Source: Berghia stephanieae (taxonomy: Eukaryota; Mollusca; Gastropoda; Nudibranchia; Aeolidiidae). From it: DNA of 64,000 bases. The notes under the pieces are model-generated. The model did not search any database. It was not told where the DNA came from and saw only the letters and a list, made by a program, of their open reading frames with translations. Both the position numbers and the translations under genes were made by a program. The DNA lies in NCBI GenBank assembly GCA_034508935.3, contig CM067453.1, positions 6,242,908-6,306,907 of the forward strand. Reading direction: 5' to 3'. Each line of letters begins with the position of its first letter. Within the stretch, counting starts at the first letter, position 1. Positions 33,641 through 56,159 of this stretch are shown piece after piece.

Positions 33641-36600
33641 TGTTAATCTACTATCCCTATGACATAACAATGAAACAATACCTTAATTTTTAAAAAGCGC
33701 GCGAGGATTTGTGTCATCTGTCGTCGCGAACAAGGTTGCCAGATGGCCACGTGTGTGGCCAAATATATAATTTTGTTTCTTTTTTTTTTAACATTTTATT
33801 CATCTATGCTTGTCTCAGTTGTCTCAGTGACATTTATCCTAGTCTATTCAATTTTCTGTTTGTTAAAATTTAGTTCATTTTAAGTGGGCCAGTCTTAATA
33901 TTGAAAGCCATATGATTTTCTATTTAGCCACTTTTGAAGTCGAATTTGGTCAGGTTAAAGTCTGGCCATCTGGCAGCCTTGCCTCGCTCACGTCATTTTC
34001 GTGTCGCGCGATGGTGGAGCAAAATGGCCGTCTCCATATTTTCACTCATTGAAATGCAAATTGGGTTGATGTTTTGTGAGAATACGGGAAAAGTACTTAT
34101 CATAATCGAATGTAATTTGAAATACAAATAGAAGAAATGTGCATATATAACCTTATGAGCGACAACTCTCCTCTTTGTAGTTTTAGAAATATTGTACTCC
34201 AAAGAGTAAAAATCTATTTTTACGGTCTTCTGGTAATCGTACGAGTTTTGTCGCTTGACATAATCTAAAATGACCTCTTTTCTAACTGTGTGCCAACTTT
34301 CAGTCATATTCAATTATAAACAGCGTCGTAATTAATTTTAAAAAATAGCATGTACGAAACTGCTTCGTCCCATATTTTGCCACGAATTTGGGCACTTCGT
34401 GAGCGAAAAGGAGGCCCAAAGATTTGTGCGGGATAGTCATTGCTAAATAAAGACAGCAAACAGCAATAGCAGAAATAAAGTAACTAACTTTAAAAATTCA
34501 TATCACTGCGATTATCAAATTTGAAAATCGATAAATGCCACCACCTACAATAACTGACTATACAGAATTAGAAAGTCTGTAACATATTATTTTTTCTTTC
34601 TTTTAATTATCAGAAACAAAAGAAACTCACTAAAAATATAAAATTCAATCTTAACTCCACGCTGACCTTTTTGTATGTGGGAGAATCTTCATTAAAGTTA
34701 AATTTTCATCTTTAAATTCTTATGTTGAGTAGGCTGCTTTCAAAACAAAAACCCCGATAAAATCATTATCAGCAGTTGGGAAAAAAAAACAAAACCAAAA
34801 AAAAAAAAAAAAAAAGGAAAAAAATCTTCAGTTTACAGTTACTTAATGAACCATTGGCAAGACTCACGATGAATTACTCCGGAGTACAATGAAATCGAAT
34901 GAAGTGGAATTACTCCAGAGTATAATGAAATCAAATGAAATATTTCAAAAAAGGGGTTCAACTCACTCTTGTATAGACATTGAGGAAAGCGTTGGGAAGT
35001 CGACGTCACTGCGGATGTTGGGTAATTCTTTCTTGCCTCTCTTACCCGGTGCCCCTGTGGACCGGGAAGTGGCCTGGGCCATAGCAGCCCTCTGTGAAGG
35101 GGGGATGTACTTGCCGGTGTTGGCTGGGGCAGGGGCTGGTTTCTTTTCTTCCTCTGTAAAAAGCAAATGAAGGAAATTAAAAAGATGGTGTCAGACGGAA
35201 CATATGGAGGGCTGATTCTCTTTTACTATATAAAATGTAAAAGATCTTGAAAATTGAAAAAAAATGTGGCCAAACAATGCCATTTTAGAAATTCTTTACA
35301 AAAATAAAAGCAACCTGTATGGTATGCATTAAATGAAAACAAAATACTTGAATCTAGACTTCATGAAAGCTCTCGGACAAAAAAAAATAATTGACGTTTA
35401 TTTTGTCAAAGTGGTGGATAGATTGAAAAATCTTGCTAAAATAATTTGAAATCACATGGATGAATGGAGCACTTTGCAGGCCTGTTTACTTGAAATTTTA
35501 AACATATTGTCAACATCAGGAGATAAAGCATTGTAGTCGCCATAAATAACCTTAAAAATCAAAAACTTAACTCTTCAAAATCATTTAAGTTATGCAGTAT
35601 TGTTACCAACTTTCATTTTCAGTAAGCTTTCATTACTTCTAAAATAGGAGCCAAAATTTCGTAATTCTATGACTTTTTCGTAATAGTAGGCAGGTCTGAC
35701 TATGAAACAGAATCAGCCTTATATTTGAGTGCCTAAAATTTTCAGGAACAAATTACAGTGATGATGAATGATAATTTCGCAAAAATTTGCAGAAAAGCGG
35801 GATACTACGGAAATCCCTCCTCTGAATCCCGCATAAAAAAAGCAGAAAAATGAGTAAAATCAGATGTGAGAACAAATATGAGGAATTTCTCAATAAAATA
35901 AGGAGACTCGACAGAGCTGCTAATTCTGGCAAAGTAATCAAAATCTATTTTTGTTTTTTTTAAGGGCATTACGGCTCTAACAGCACACATAGGTAATTTC
36001 AACGTCAGTATAAAAGGAAGAAAATGAAATAGTTAAAAGATTCTAGCATTACATTTAAACGCAAACGAGAAAAAGTACGGTCTGCGGCTATTCAGACTCA
36101 AATTCCAATGCGCATGCGCAATCAACAGATTATTCATATTCAAACTTGGTCTGAATAGTCTCCCATGGCAATATAACTTGTGTTTGTTTTTGTATTTAAA
36201 ATATTTTAATACTTGATAATTACATCAAACTGAAGCAAATGAAAATAACAGTAATGGTAGAGTAATGAAAGTAGCCTAAACCTCCATTTGACGAGAAAGA
36301 CAAAATCACAGGTCAATTGGAAGTCCAGTTAGAAATTATAAAGAACAAAAGTCAAAGCAACTGTGATCTAAAGCAAAAGCTTTTCTAAAAACATAACACA
36401 ATGTCCACATATAATCACGACAAAAAAAAAATATATTGTGATAGTGTCAGACAGGTAACAATCCTACAGACCGAAGTATAGGTATGAGATGAGTCAGTGT
36501 GATTGTGATAAAAAGGCAAACAGAATCTCTTCTGAACTCCTCTTTTATTTCTTATATCTGTTCCTCACTCTGACCACTGCCCTTATGACCCCCCCTCCCT

Positions 36601-38755
36601 ACCCATCTCCTCCCGTGTCTGTGCATGCATATTGGACTTTTGAGTCCGAATAGCCATGGGAGACTATTCAGACTCGAGTCCGAATTGCCACTTCGAAAAG
36701 TAAGACAAAAAGGAAATCTCATGCAGACACCAGCACAGGATCCCACTCAAATGACCACAGAATATAACCAAAACAGAAAAAAAAAAACAAAAAAAAATAC
36801 CAAGACACAGCAGGGAGATGATTTACAAAGAAAAAAAACAAAACAATTCTATTAAAACTGATACTCAACATTTGACTGTTTGCCCCTCAGCTAAGGAATC
36901 TGGCAAGGGTCAGGACAAAAACAAACATTCTGATTCCAAGACAAAGAATGAAAGCCAACTTGGAAATCAGTTATAAGAGGATAGAAGACAGCAAGTGGCT
37001 TCCTGCCCACCAAGAGAGGCCAAAGGACCCCATTCAGTTCTGGCAAAGGCAATCAAAACAAAGATACAAACCTTGTGCGGGCGCAGATGCTCCTGCAGAG
37101 CCACTCTTATTCCAAGGACCTGTCGCTCCTTCTTTCTTGTCCTTCTTCTCTTTCACATCTCCATTCTCATCCCACTCTTCTTCCTCTTCTTCCATGTCCT
37201 TTTCTGCGTCCTCTTTCCTGAGAAGAAACATTATAATATACGTATGACACATGAAAATGTCTACTAAATGCATCTGATTTACATATAAAAGATAAAGAAC
37301 CATCATTATTCCTTTTATCGATGGAAATACGCATTTTAATAGTATGGGCTATATTCAAGTAATTCGATCAAACAAAATTTGTTAAATTTGATTTTAAAAT
37401 TTCAAGCAATATCATCTGAAAATATGTGCTAAAACAAAGCTAAAATAAGAATTACACTGCAAACTCGTAATAATATATATTACATTGAAAAAATTAATTT
37501 GGGGGTAATGGGTATCTGTTAATAATTTTCTTGAAAAGTGTTATGAATACATTCATTGAAAGGATATGGAATTTTAGTCAAGATTTAGATGTTTGAAAGG
37601 ATGGATCCTCGCTAATTTTTTGCAGGTTGTTCCGTACATGTGAAGCCATAAAATGAAATAAATGTTCCCAAAATATATGAGCGTAATAACAATAGTCTAG
37701 AGAAGATTGCATAGCAGTATGTAATGAGAAATTCTTACTGCTGCAAATTCTGAATCCGCAGACCAGAATAGTCTACAGCCCTCTCCTCTTCGAAGTCATT
37801 CCATTCATCATCATCAGGCTGAAAAAACAAACAACAATAATTACAATATCACAAATTCAAACCTTGAAGAAACAGTTTGTTACCAATCATATTCATATGC
37901 AAATTTCAACATTTAGTTAGGCATATGAAAATGGTATCCCTCAAGGATTAAATTCATTTGGATCATATTAATAAGACTAGATGATGATGAACCACTACAC
38001 TCTGGTAAGTCAGTGATGACCATTCTCCTTTCAAACCATCTAGAGAAAATTCGGATTCAGTATGGTATATATGTGAACTGAAAAATAAATATGGGTGGTA
38101 GGTAAAAGTAAAACATAGTCAACTGATTAAAGGACACAAATAAGTCCAAAGACAGCTTTAATTCTAACTCCAAGCAACCATACCCCCCCCCCCCCCTCCC
38201 ATCCTTTCCAATTCCACTCCACATATGGCGTATTCAATTCATCAATAATAATAATAATAAATATGAATATGAATATATTTTATATATTCATATATTGAAA
38301 GAAAGAATGAATAGGCTACGGTCTTTTTCGTTGCCTTTCAAAATATCAGTGAAATAATTTTAAAACAGATACGTGAAGTACCTGGGTGGTATGAAAAGGA
38401 GTAAGTCACACAATGCAATTGAAAGTGAAACTGAAATTGAAACTCTTCACTTCAGTGATGATTCAGTTAATTCGAGTCTGAGGCTGAGGAGATGAATGAA
38501 TATGATGAGTTTTGAACTGAGAGTCAAAATTTAAAAAGATATATATCAAACACTGAAATAAAGCTTTATTTCTACCTTCCTCTCCTGTTTCTTGTTGGTA
38601 GAACTATCTTGTGAAGTTATCTTTGTCGGTTTGTCCCTTTTCTTTTCTTTCTTTGTTGATTTCGTCCCATCTTCTTTTTCAACAGATTTTACTTTTGATT
38701 TCTTCTTACTTTTGTCTTTCTTGGCAAAGAAATCATCCAAACTCGAGTCTGCCAT
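32662..38755 (-). CDS. CDV3: CDV3 homologue, complete, five exons (239 residues)
   Basis: CDV3 is a conserved acidic/Lys-rich animal protein of unsettled function. Coding exons on the minus strand: 38576-38755 (ATG at 38753-38755), 37739-37818, 37072-37217, 34967-35153 and 32662-32788 (TGA). All four introns have GT donors and AG acceptors, and the phases join without a break. In order, the blocks match human CDV3: SLDDFFAKKDKSKKK (human SLDNFFAKRDKKKKK); WNDFEEERAVDYSGLRIQ; ATGPWNKSG; KYIPPSQRAA; IRSDVDFPTLSS (human YSDTQFPSLQS); and the end LENKFAVLQD (human LDNQYAVLEN). The length is close to the human 258. The last exon must be read in the frame set by exon 4; another open frame over the same bases is spurious. 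Introns hold MITE-4, repeat L, a GA array and a hAT-like MITE. Confidence 0.93.
33551..33638. repeat. (GA)n microsatellite in CDV3 intron 4
   Basis: About 88 bp of GA with one AAAG interruption. A 20-bp poly(C) tract lies at 32868-32886 in the same intron. Confidence 0.95.
33731..33981. mobile_element. hAT-like MITE with CAAGG termini
   Basis: Both ends read CAAGGYTGCCAGATGGCCA inward (about 19 bp inverted repeats, one mismatch). 251 bp, no ORF. A clear 8-bp target duplication was not found. A related inverted piece (GGCCACACACGTGGCCATCT) is at about 7500. Confidence 0.65.
35478..35696. mobile_element. MITE-4, copy 2
   Basis: Ends GGCCTGTTTACTTGAAATTT and the inverse of CGTAATAGTAGGCAGGTCT pair up, and the inner block GGAGCCAAAATTTCGTAATT matches copy 1 at 32112. 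Lies in CDV3 intron 3. Confidence 0.6.
35960..37030 (-). mobile_element. Repeat L copy interrupted by MITE-2
   Basis: The 3' end of repeat L (35960-36070: AAGGGCATTACGGCTC, ATTCTAGCATTACATTTAAA) and its 5' half (36700-37030: CAGACACCAGCACAGGATCC, AAGACAAAGAATGAAAGCC) are separated by the element at 36083-36690. Some repeat L sequence is missing at the junction. In CDV3 intron 3, running to about 40 bp from exon 3. Confidence 0.65.
36083..36690 (-). mobile_element. MITE-2, copy 2
   Basis: Right end: AGTCCGAATAGCCATGGGAG and ACTATTCAGACTCGAGTCCG. Left end: GGTCTGAATAGTCTCCCATG. The ends themselves are short palindromes of TATTCGGACT type. Same family as 5944-6495, opposite orientation. Non-coding. 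Confidence 0.65.
38182..38290. repeat. Poly(C) tract and ATA/GAATAT simple repeats
   Basis: C16 at 38182-38198 and short ATA and ATGAAT repeats around 38244-38290, in CDV3 intron 1. Confidence 0.8.
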
Positions 38756-39002
38756 GATGGTAACTTAAATTCTAGATTGAAGAATATGACAAGAATTAGT
38801 CAAAATTTACTTCGGTATATTAGTAAGGCGTAATAAATACCCCATGCAGTATGCAGATTGCTGGCGAATTTGTCTCGCTCGAAACAAACCGGAAACGGTG
38901 GACACCTTAATGTTAGTTAAAAATATAATCCATCCGACAGGAACGAATTAAATCGGATTTCTTATAAAATAATTTTAAAAAAATAAAATAACAACAATCG
39001 CA

Positions 39003-39257
39003 ATATCCACTAAACGTGTTCAAAGCGCTTTACAAAGGGTTCCTGACTAACGGCTACACAAAACATGTAGAACGAGACATGACGCCTGTTATGCGATATA
39101 ATTTTTTTCTCTCGAAAGAGATAACGCTGGTACGGTGAGAGAATGTGGGTAAAGAGTCTTTTCCAAGACTCAACTATGCGCCGAGCGCGAGGCTCGAACC
39201 CAGGACCTTCCGATCCGAAAGCGAGTGTCATACCACTAGACCACATAGCCGCGCAGG
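39003..39257 (-). mobile_element. SINE-A copy upstream of CDV3
   Basis: Minus-strand SINE-A (TATCCACTAAACGTG at the 3' side; head GACCACATAGCCGCGC at 39240-39257), 250 bp upstream of the CDV3 start codon. Missing about 50 bp around the central pyrimidine stretch. Confidence 0.8.
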
Positions 39258-39299
39258 TACTCATTAAAAATAAAATAAAAATAACATTTAAAAAAAAAC

Positions 39300-40026
39300 A
39301 TTTAAAAAGAAATTCAAATTAAATAAATGATTTTCAACCAAAATAAATATCTTAATTTTTAAAAAGCACCAAATGATGTTACCTACCCGTCTAGTATACT
39401 CTGAAATGAGACAAGTGTTCAAGTGGCCGAAAAATTAACAAATGTGCACACGGTTTACAACTCGTGTCCAGCTGCCGCCTACCCCCCCCCCCCCCCCCCT
39501 CCCACCAACGTCTCAACCTCTTCCCCCCCCCCCCCCCACACCCACAGACTACCGTCTTGTGTTATCTATGCTCCCCCCCCCCCCCCCCCCCATAGAGAAT
39601 ACAGTCTGTGTTCCCCCCCCCCCTCCCCCCCCCCCTGCCTATCTCTCTTTACCACGTGTGTGGTACAACTCTTGTGTGTGTGTGTGTGTGTGCTAATAAT
39701 ACTATCATTATTATATTTCCAAAGGTTCGGTTTCCATTTTTTAAGGATCTCGATGATTATATGGGATATTGATGTAGGCCATTAAATTACACTAAGTTTT
39801 TTTGTTTTGTTTTAACTGTCTTTAAAATTAAACAAATGATTTTTAACAAAAATAAATAACTTTTTTTTTTTTTTAAAAGGACCAAATAATGTAACCTACC
39901 CGTCTAGTATACTCTGAATTGTCCAGCTGCAGCCTAACCCCGCCCCACCAACGTCTCAACCCATGGCCGACTAGATTACTATTACTATAGTTACGTCATG
40001 TCTCAACCTCTCTCTCTCTCTCTCTT

Positions 40027-40057
<31 letters not shown>

Positions 40058-40080
40058 TTCTTACCACGTGTGTGACAACA
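39300..40080. repeat. Tandem duplication of ~515 bp with poly(C) tracts
   Basis: CTACCCGTCTAGTATACTCT, GTCCAGCTGC and CCACCAACGTCTCAACC occur at about 39390-39520 and again at 39900-39965. Both halves carry long C tracts (39481-39499, 39523-39537, 39572-39590, 39614-39636; then C31 at 40028-40058) and end with ACCACGTGTGTG. No gene. Confidence 0.75.
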
Positions 40081-40212
40081 ATGGACTGCTCTCTTACTCT
40101 TACTCTTTGTGATGTCGACAATCTGCTTTTTAATTAAAAAGGAGAACCTACCACGTTGTATGAGAAAATGCACGTTAATGAACCAGCAACAAGCCAGTCA
40201 GTGTGCTTGTCA

Positions 40213-40214
40213 CA

Positions 40215-40295
<81 letters not shown>

Positions 40296-40407
40296 AATTA
40301 TGAGTACTTGTGTATTTAAAAGATGTGTGTGTGTGTGTGTGTGTTGTGTATGCCTCATTCCCCCCTCACCAGCCGTCGTCATTGAATCAAATTTTCACTT
40401 CATACAG

Positions 40408-40478
<71 letters not shown>

Positions 40479-40580
40479 AATTATGAATACTTGTGTATTT
40501 AAAGATGTGCGTGTGTGTGTGTGTGTGTGTATGATTGCACCTTATCCCCTCCCCAGTCATCTTCATTGTCAGGATAACCA
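40213..40580. repeat. Duplicated compound (CA/GA)n-(GT)n microsatellite
   Basis: Unit 1 (40230-40345) and unit 2 (40412-40530) each run (GA)n, then GAGTTAATTATGARTACTTG and TGTATTTAAA, then (GT)n. The unique spacer between arrays is nearly identical, so the whole block was duplicated. Confidence 0.85.
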
Positions 40581-40884
40581 CACAGTGTGTCAAAGAGGTT
40601 CTGTGTGGTTTAGATAAATTTAATCCCGTTTTTGTCAACAATAAGTATTGAAAGTGAAAGTACAAATTCTCCTCCTTCGCCCTGAGGGGCATGAAAACTG
40701 CACAATATGTGAGAAGTATGTTCGCAGTACAGTGTGTCAAAAGGTTTCTTTGTGATTTAAGCAATTTCTTCCCGTATGTGTTAATATGTTTCAATGGTAG
40801 CGATCTATATTCATGTTTTTGTCCAAGTCATCAATCACGTGATTTGTTGCTGTCCAACGCTTGGATATTTCTTTAGAAATGTAA

Positions 40885-41045
40885 ACACGCTGCTTTGTTT
40901 ATGAAAGCTGTAAACATACACATGTGTCAAGCTGAACAAAATGACCAATCGTGATGTTAGAAATTTCAAAAACTGTGAACACTTTTCACTATATGGGTCA
41001 CTTTGAGCACATATTATAATGTGACCAATGACCTCGAGCACATGG
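40885..41045 (-). repeat. Dispersed repeat 'T', copy 2
   Basis: The inverse of 25050-25215: CTTTGTTTATGAAAGC, AATGACCAATCGTGATG, CTGTGAACACTTTTCAC, TGACCAATGACCTCGAG. Confidence 0.65.
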
Positions 41046-41082
41046 TAATGTAATATAGATCATGACCATTGGTGTCAAGAGG

Positions 41083-41440
41083 GAAGAAAAGTGTGATGTC
41101 AAAAAAAAAAAAAAAAAAAAAACGGTACATATTTCATTGGAAGTGTAAAACCACTCTTCCTGAGGAATGGATACCTTGTGTAATTCATATTCTGGTGTCA
41201 GAGCGCTGGAATATTATTTTCTAAGTCTAAATAACAAGCTGGTCTTCCATAAAGATCATCCATCAATCCTCGCTCTTTTACGTCCCGTAATCCTAAGAAT
41301 CTGTATGTACATCCTGCTACTGAAAACGTTTTGCCACCTTTATATAACCTATTCACCAATAGTACTGAAGGACTGGCTACACACTTTCAAGGACATATGA
41401 ACCAAAAGAGTAGAGGGTTTGATGTCACGACTTTCCTTCC
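41083..41440 (+). mobile_element. MITE 'S', copy 1
   Basis: Ends AAGTGTGATGTCAAAA and GTTTGATGTCACGACTTTCC; body ATTTCATTGGAAGTGTAAAA, ATAAAGATCATCCATC, CTCTTTTACGTCCCGTAAT. Copy 2 at 53515-53800 keeps the order. Contains a 20-bp A run. No ORF. Confidence 0.65.
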
Positions 41441-41476
41441 CTATGGTAGTAGTTCTAGCCCGTTTGTTTGTCCCCT

Positions 41477-41569
41477 CCTCCCCCCCCCCCCCCCTCCTCC
41501 ATTTACCAAACCAACGGCAATAATGGCGCTTGTAAGGCTCTGTTTGTAGCCCCCCCCCCCCCCCCCCCC
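41477..41569. repeat. Two poly(C) tracts
   Basis: C17 at 41477-41494 and C19 at 41551-41569. The Pro- and Gly-rich frames over them are artefacts. Confidence 0.9.
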
Positions 41570-41727
41570 TCCTCCTGTCACCAGCCAGGTACCCACTCAT
41601 TAATTGCAGCACGGCGAGATAGTGTGCGTGTAGAACCACTTTCAAGCTTACAGTACTCAACTTTGCGCTGCCACAGCGAAACTCGAACCTATGACCTTCG
41701 AGTCAGAATCCGAGTGTGCTATCACGG

Positions 41728-41938
41728 AGGCCCTTATGAAATATTTCTCCGACGAGCATAAAAGTATATCCAGAGGAGAAAAACATTTTAAATATGATCA
41801 TGTTTTAACTTAAATACATTCTGATCACAAGACATATGAAAAGTTCTAGCCAGCATGAAGAATAAAAAGGACCGATTTTCTTTGTTTAGAACCACGATGG
41901 CCGCCGTTACTGCGCGACGTGACATCAGACTATTGAAT
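41728..41938 (-). mobile_element. MITE 'R', truncated copy 2
   Basis: Minus-strand copy from the GACATCAGACTATTGAA end through GTTCTAGCCAGCATGAAG to GACGAGCATAAAAGT. The other terminus is missing. Confidence 0.7.
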
Positions 41939-42255
41939 CCAATTGAAAGCTTGGCATAGGTATGAATCACACCAAAAAAGCTAAACAAAGACACAAATAG
42001 TATTTGTGACCAGTCTTATCAAAACGGTATCATATTGGGATAAATCTGATGTTTAAAACAAAAGGATACCAAATGATTTTTGAAAAAACAATATTTTTTT
42101 TAAATCCTTAAATTGAACAGAGCATAACATTTCACATAAGCCTAATCTTGTAAAGTTTGAAATGAGAAAAAAAAAATCTCTTAGTTTTCCCCTTCCTTTC
42201 CTAAAAAAAAAAATAATAAATAAACCCAACAGAGAAAAAAAATTAAAATAAAATC

Positions 42256-42464
42256 CCCTTTATTCATCCCCAAGGGGAAATTTGTCTTTAGGGTCTATTC
42301 CAAGGGAAGACTGGAATAACCCAGGCGTCAGCCGCAGTGCAGCGCCACAATGTGAACGAGGGCGAGGTGACTTGCTCAAGGCCACACAACGAGGCGGGTA
42401 GTCGAACTCGGTACCTTTCGGATACGAAGCAAAGACCGTACTACCTCTGAGCCACGTTACCCCC
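42256..42464 (-). mobile_element. SINE-B copy
   Basis: Complete minus-strand SINE-B: tail CCTTTATTCATCCCC, body CTATTCCAAGGGAAGACTGG, GGTGACTTGCTCAAGGCC and B-box-like GGTACCGAGTTCGACTACC, head CGTGGCTCAGAGGTAGTACG. One of the best copies. Confidence 0.82.
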
Positions 42465-42664
42465 CAGACAAAAAAAAACCTCCAGAGATTTAGGATTCCT
42501 GTCAAAATTAAAAACTAAGTTTAACTTATAAAATATGAGTAAAAAAAAAGTGATTTCATTGAGGTAATTAAATTTTGTCTCGTAAACTTCCAAAATTGTG
42601 TATTTTCTTGAAGGCGCTGTGAGCACATTTAATTGGTATTGTTACATAAATACTTGTTCTTGTT

Positions 42665-44340
42665 TTAAGTTTTTAAGGCGCTTGCAAAACATTTATGTCA
42701 TTTCAAATATAAAAAGACAGTAAAAAATAAAAAATAATTTAGAATTACAAGTAAAGGTTCTAAAAGAAAAAGAAAGATAAAGGGGAATGGTTCAAATAGG
42801 GAACATAATATGTAGGTTATAAGCGCACCCTATCAGTGTACTCTTATTTTGAGATCACATAAAAGTCTCATCCAGACACCAGCAATGGATCCCACCACAG
42901 ACTACTAGGAGCAGACCAGGCAACAGCCACTTTTTAGTGGCTAATCGTCCCTGGTTGCATAAAAAAGAAAATGGCGGCGCTCGATCTCTCGTGTTCAGAT
43001 TCTTTATGGGGGAGTAGATAATGAGTTCCCTATATGGCCATGTCAATCATGTAGACATCCTTTGACTTTGATGATAAAGCCTACCCTTTGATGTCTGCAG
43101 TCGCCTTTTCGTTTTCTACGGTCACTCATGGCTAAACAGCCGTCAACAATGAACCGAACCATCATTGAAACACTGGAAGACGCTCATGGCATAGTTGCAT
43201 CACAATCACCACGTTGCTAAATATATTATCCAGGCACGGTTGATAGGTAAAAAAGCCAAATTATGTTCTAGTTACATTTGAAACAAACAAAGTATATATC
43301 ACTGATCTCGTCTCATTGAGATATAAGGAATGATATAAAAATCAAGAAAATCGGCCGATAAATAAAAAAGTTGCTAAAAAAAAGCTAAAATAAACAAAAG
43401 CAATTTTTTCAATCAAATCTATTCCTAAAACAGTTGGTTTTCAACCGATTTTTTCTGAAATAAGGACCAATGTTCTTCTTTTTTTCAAGCTGATTTCATC
43501 AATGTGACTTTTAAATTCCTCAGAATTATATTTTTAACTTTTAGATTTTAGCTTTTAGGCCTACTCAAAAAGGTGTTATATTCCTTGCGTAACAATAGCG
43601 TAATACATCGACGGTGAGATTCACAATTCTACACGAATGGACGGTGGCGGTAGATCAAAGAGGTGTACCAAATTTTTTTACCAACTACTTTTCTTAGTGC
43701 TAAAATTACAAAAGTAATAATTTCGCGTCAGAAAAAATAACTCTCAAGTTCCTATCTCTTTATTACAATAAAATTGATACCACGAATGACAAAATCGCCC
43801 CCAAATAAGAGAGTTATAAATTATTCATAATATTTTTTAAAGTTATTAATATAAACCCGATCATTGGAGCCAAGTCTAAATTGTACAAGTAAAAGTGTAG
43901 TTTAATATGTCTAATTTGGTTTATCATCATAAACCTGACCTTTTTTCTATTTTCCGTCCACAAATCAAGGTTAATCGAGCTCAGTCAAAGTCATTCATAT
44001 AGATATTAAATCGCACATCGTCCCTGGTTCCATACAAAAGAAAATGGCGGCGCTCTACCTCCCGCTAGGCACTTTTGATGACGTTTTCCTACCTGTTGTC
44101 GTCTCTAGTCCTGTATTCTCTATGGATCCCACTGAGAGGAATACACTCGGATACTTACATAATATATCCAAAGCAAAAAACATGAGATGATTTACAACGA
44201 AAAAAATATCATCTCCCAAAAACTAACTATACATTTGACTGTTTCCCTCCCAGTAAGGGCTAGGAAAAAAATAATTCCAAGACATAGACAGAAAGCAACT
44301 CGGAAAAACCGATATAAGAAGATAGAGGACAGCAAGTGGA
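42665..44340 (-). mobile_element. Repeat L copy split by a 1.2-kb element
   Basis: The 3' part (42665-42895) ends CAATGGATCCCAC and the 5' part resumes at 44122 with ATGGATCCCACTGAGAGGAA. The piece between (42896-44121) is foreign to repeat L. Confidence 0.75.
42896..44121. mobile_element. 1.2-kb non-coding element with 11-bp direct flanks
   Basis: The flanks ATGGATCCCAC at 42885-42895 and 44122-44132 look like a target-site duplication in repeat L. Near both ends a direct-repeat block occurs: ATCGTCCCTGGTTSCATA and AAGAAAATGGCGGCGCTC (42946-42978 and 44018-44055). Terminal inverted similarity is weak (GACTACTAGG versus GGACTAGAG). No ORF. A non-autonomous DNA transposon is the best guess; the family is unknown. 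Confidence 0.6.
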
Positions 44341-44505
44341 CAAGGTGGGTCACATTACATCTTATATCAAAAAAAAAAAAAAATTGGGGCTGGTTGTGGT
44401 GGTAGTGGGGATGAGGGGGTGAATTTACAATGCAGTCTTCTTTTAAAAAAGGGGGAAACGCATCACACGACCATTTATTATCTATATAAAATATTTAATT
44501 TTCCT

Positions 44506-44507
44506 TC

Positions 44508-44594
<87 letters not shown>

Positions 44595-44608
44595 TAATAA
44601 TAATCATG

Positions 44609-44646
<38 letters not shown>

Positions 44647-44735
44647 TAATAATAATAATAATAATAATAAAATAAATAAATAATAATAATAATAATAATG
44701 ATGATGATGATGATGATGAGAACAACAATAATAAT
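44506..44735. repeat. (ATA)n microsatellite
   Basis: About 230 bp of ATA/AAT repeats with GATGAT at 44698-44718. Confidence 0.95.
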
Positions 44736-44938
44736 AAAAATAATAATTATACCAATGGCAATAAAGTAATAAAAATTACAATAATAATTAAATTGTGGCC
44801 TAATTAATATAATCACAGGCACAATTCAACATGTTCAATAGATCACAATAATGCAAACGTGTATAGCTTCATTTCTATACATGTGAGCATACACACACAC
44901 TAGACTATCTCTCTTTCATTTGACTCCTTTCTTTCACC

Positions 44939-44943
44939 CCCCC

Positions 44944-45007
<64 letters not shown>
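44939..45007. repeat. (CT)n microsatellite next to the PECR 3' end
   Basis: C9-10 followed by about 55 bp of CT, ending 83 bp from the PECR stop codon on the 3' side of that gene, so it is likely within or just after its 3' UTR. Confidence 0.9.
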
Positions 45008-45010
<3 letters not shown>

Positions 45011-45089
45011 CCCGCCTCTCAGAATGTGACTTTGCACGTTTTCCCTTTTGTATTCAATCCATTCCTTATTCTTTATTCAAAATCATCGA

Positions 45090-55793
<10,704 letters not shown>

Positions 55794-56159
55794 AACTCCA
55801 CTCTAGAATCGGGAATTTCCTGTATTCAAGGGAAGCTAGTCCAGTTTTCATAAATTGATAGGGTATTTTTCGATTTATATCCCTTGCATTTCTTCACTGG
55901 ATGAATAAATGAGAATAAAGAGATAATAAACGAGTCGTTAATAAACAAATGCGATGTTACTGCTTTGAGTTTGAAGCTCGGAACAAAAAATGATTGAAAA
56001 AAAAGTGAAAGAACACCTTCAATCTTACTTTAAAAAAACACAATTTAGGGGCTATGTCCCCTTGACTAACAAAATAGATGATTAAAGTTTAAGAAGGCAC
56101 TTAAGACCAATGTGAAATGAGAGGATGATTATGTGAATAATAAATAAGTCGTACTTTTC

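Noticed and set aside
34889-35170. 93-codon frame on the plus strand
   Set aside because: Antisense shadow of CDV3 exon 4.
42260-42505. Frame of 81 codons, and a similar one at 61483-61917
   Set aside because: Antisense or sense translations of SINE-B.
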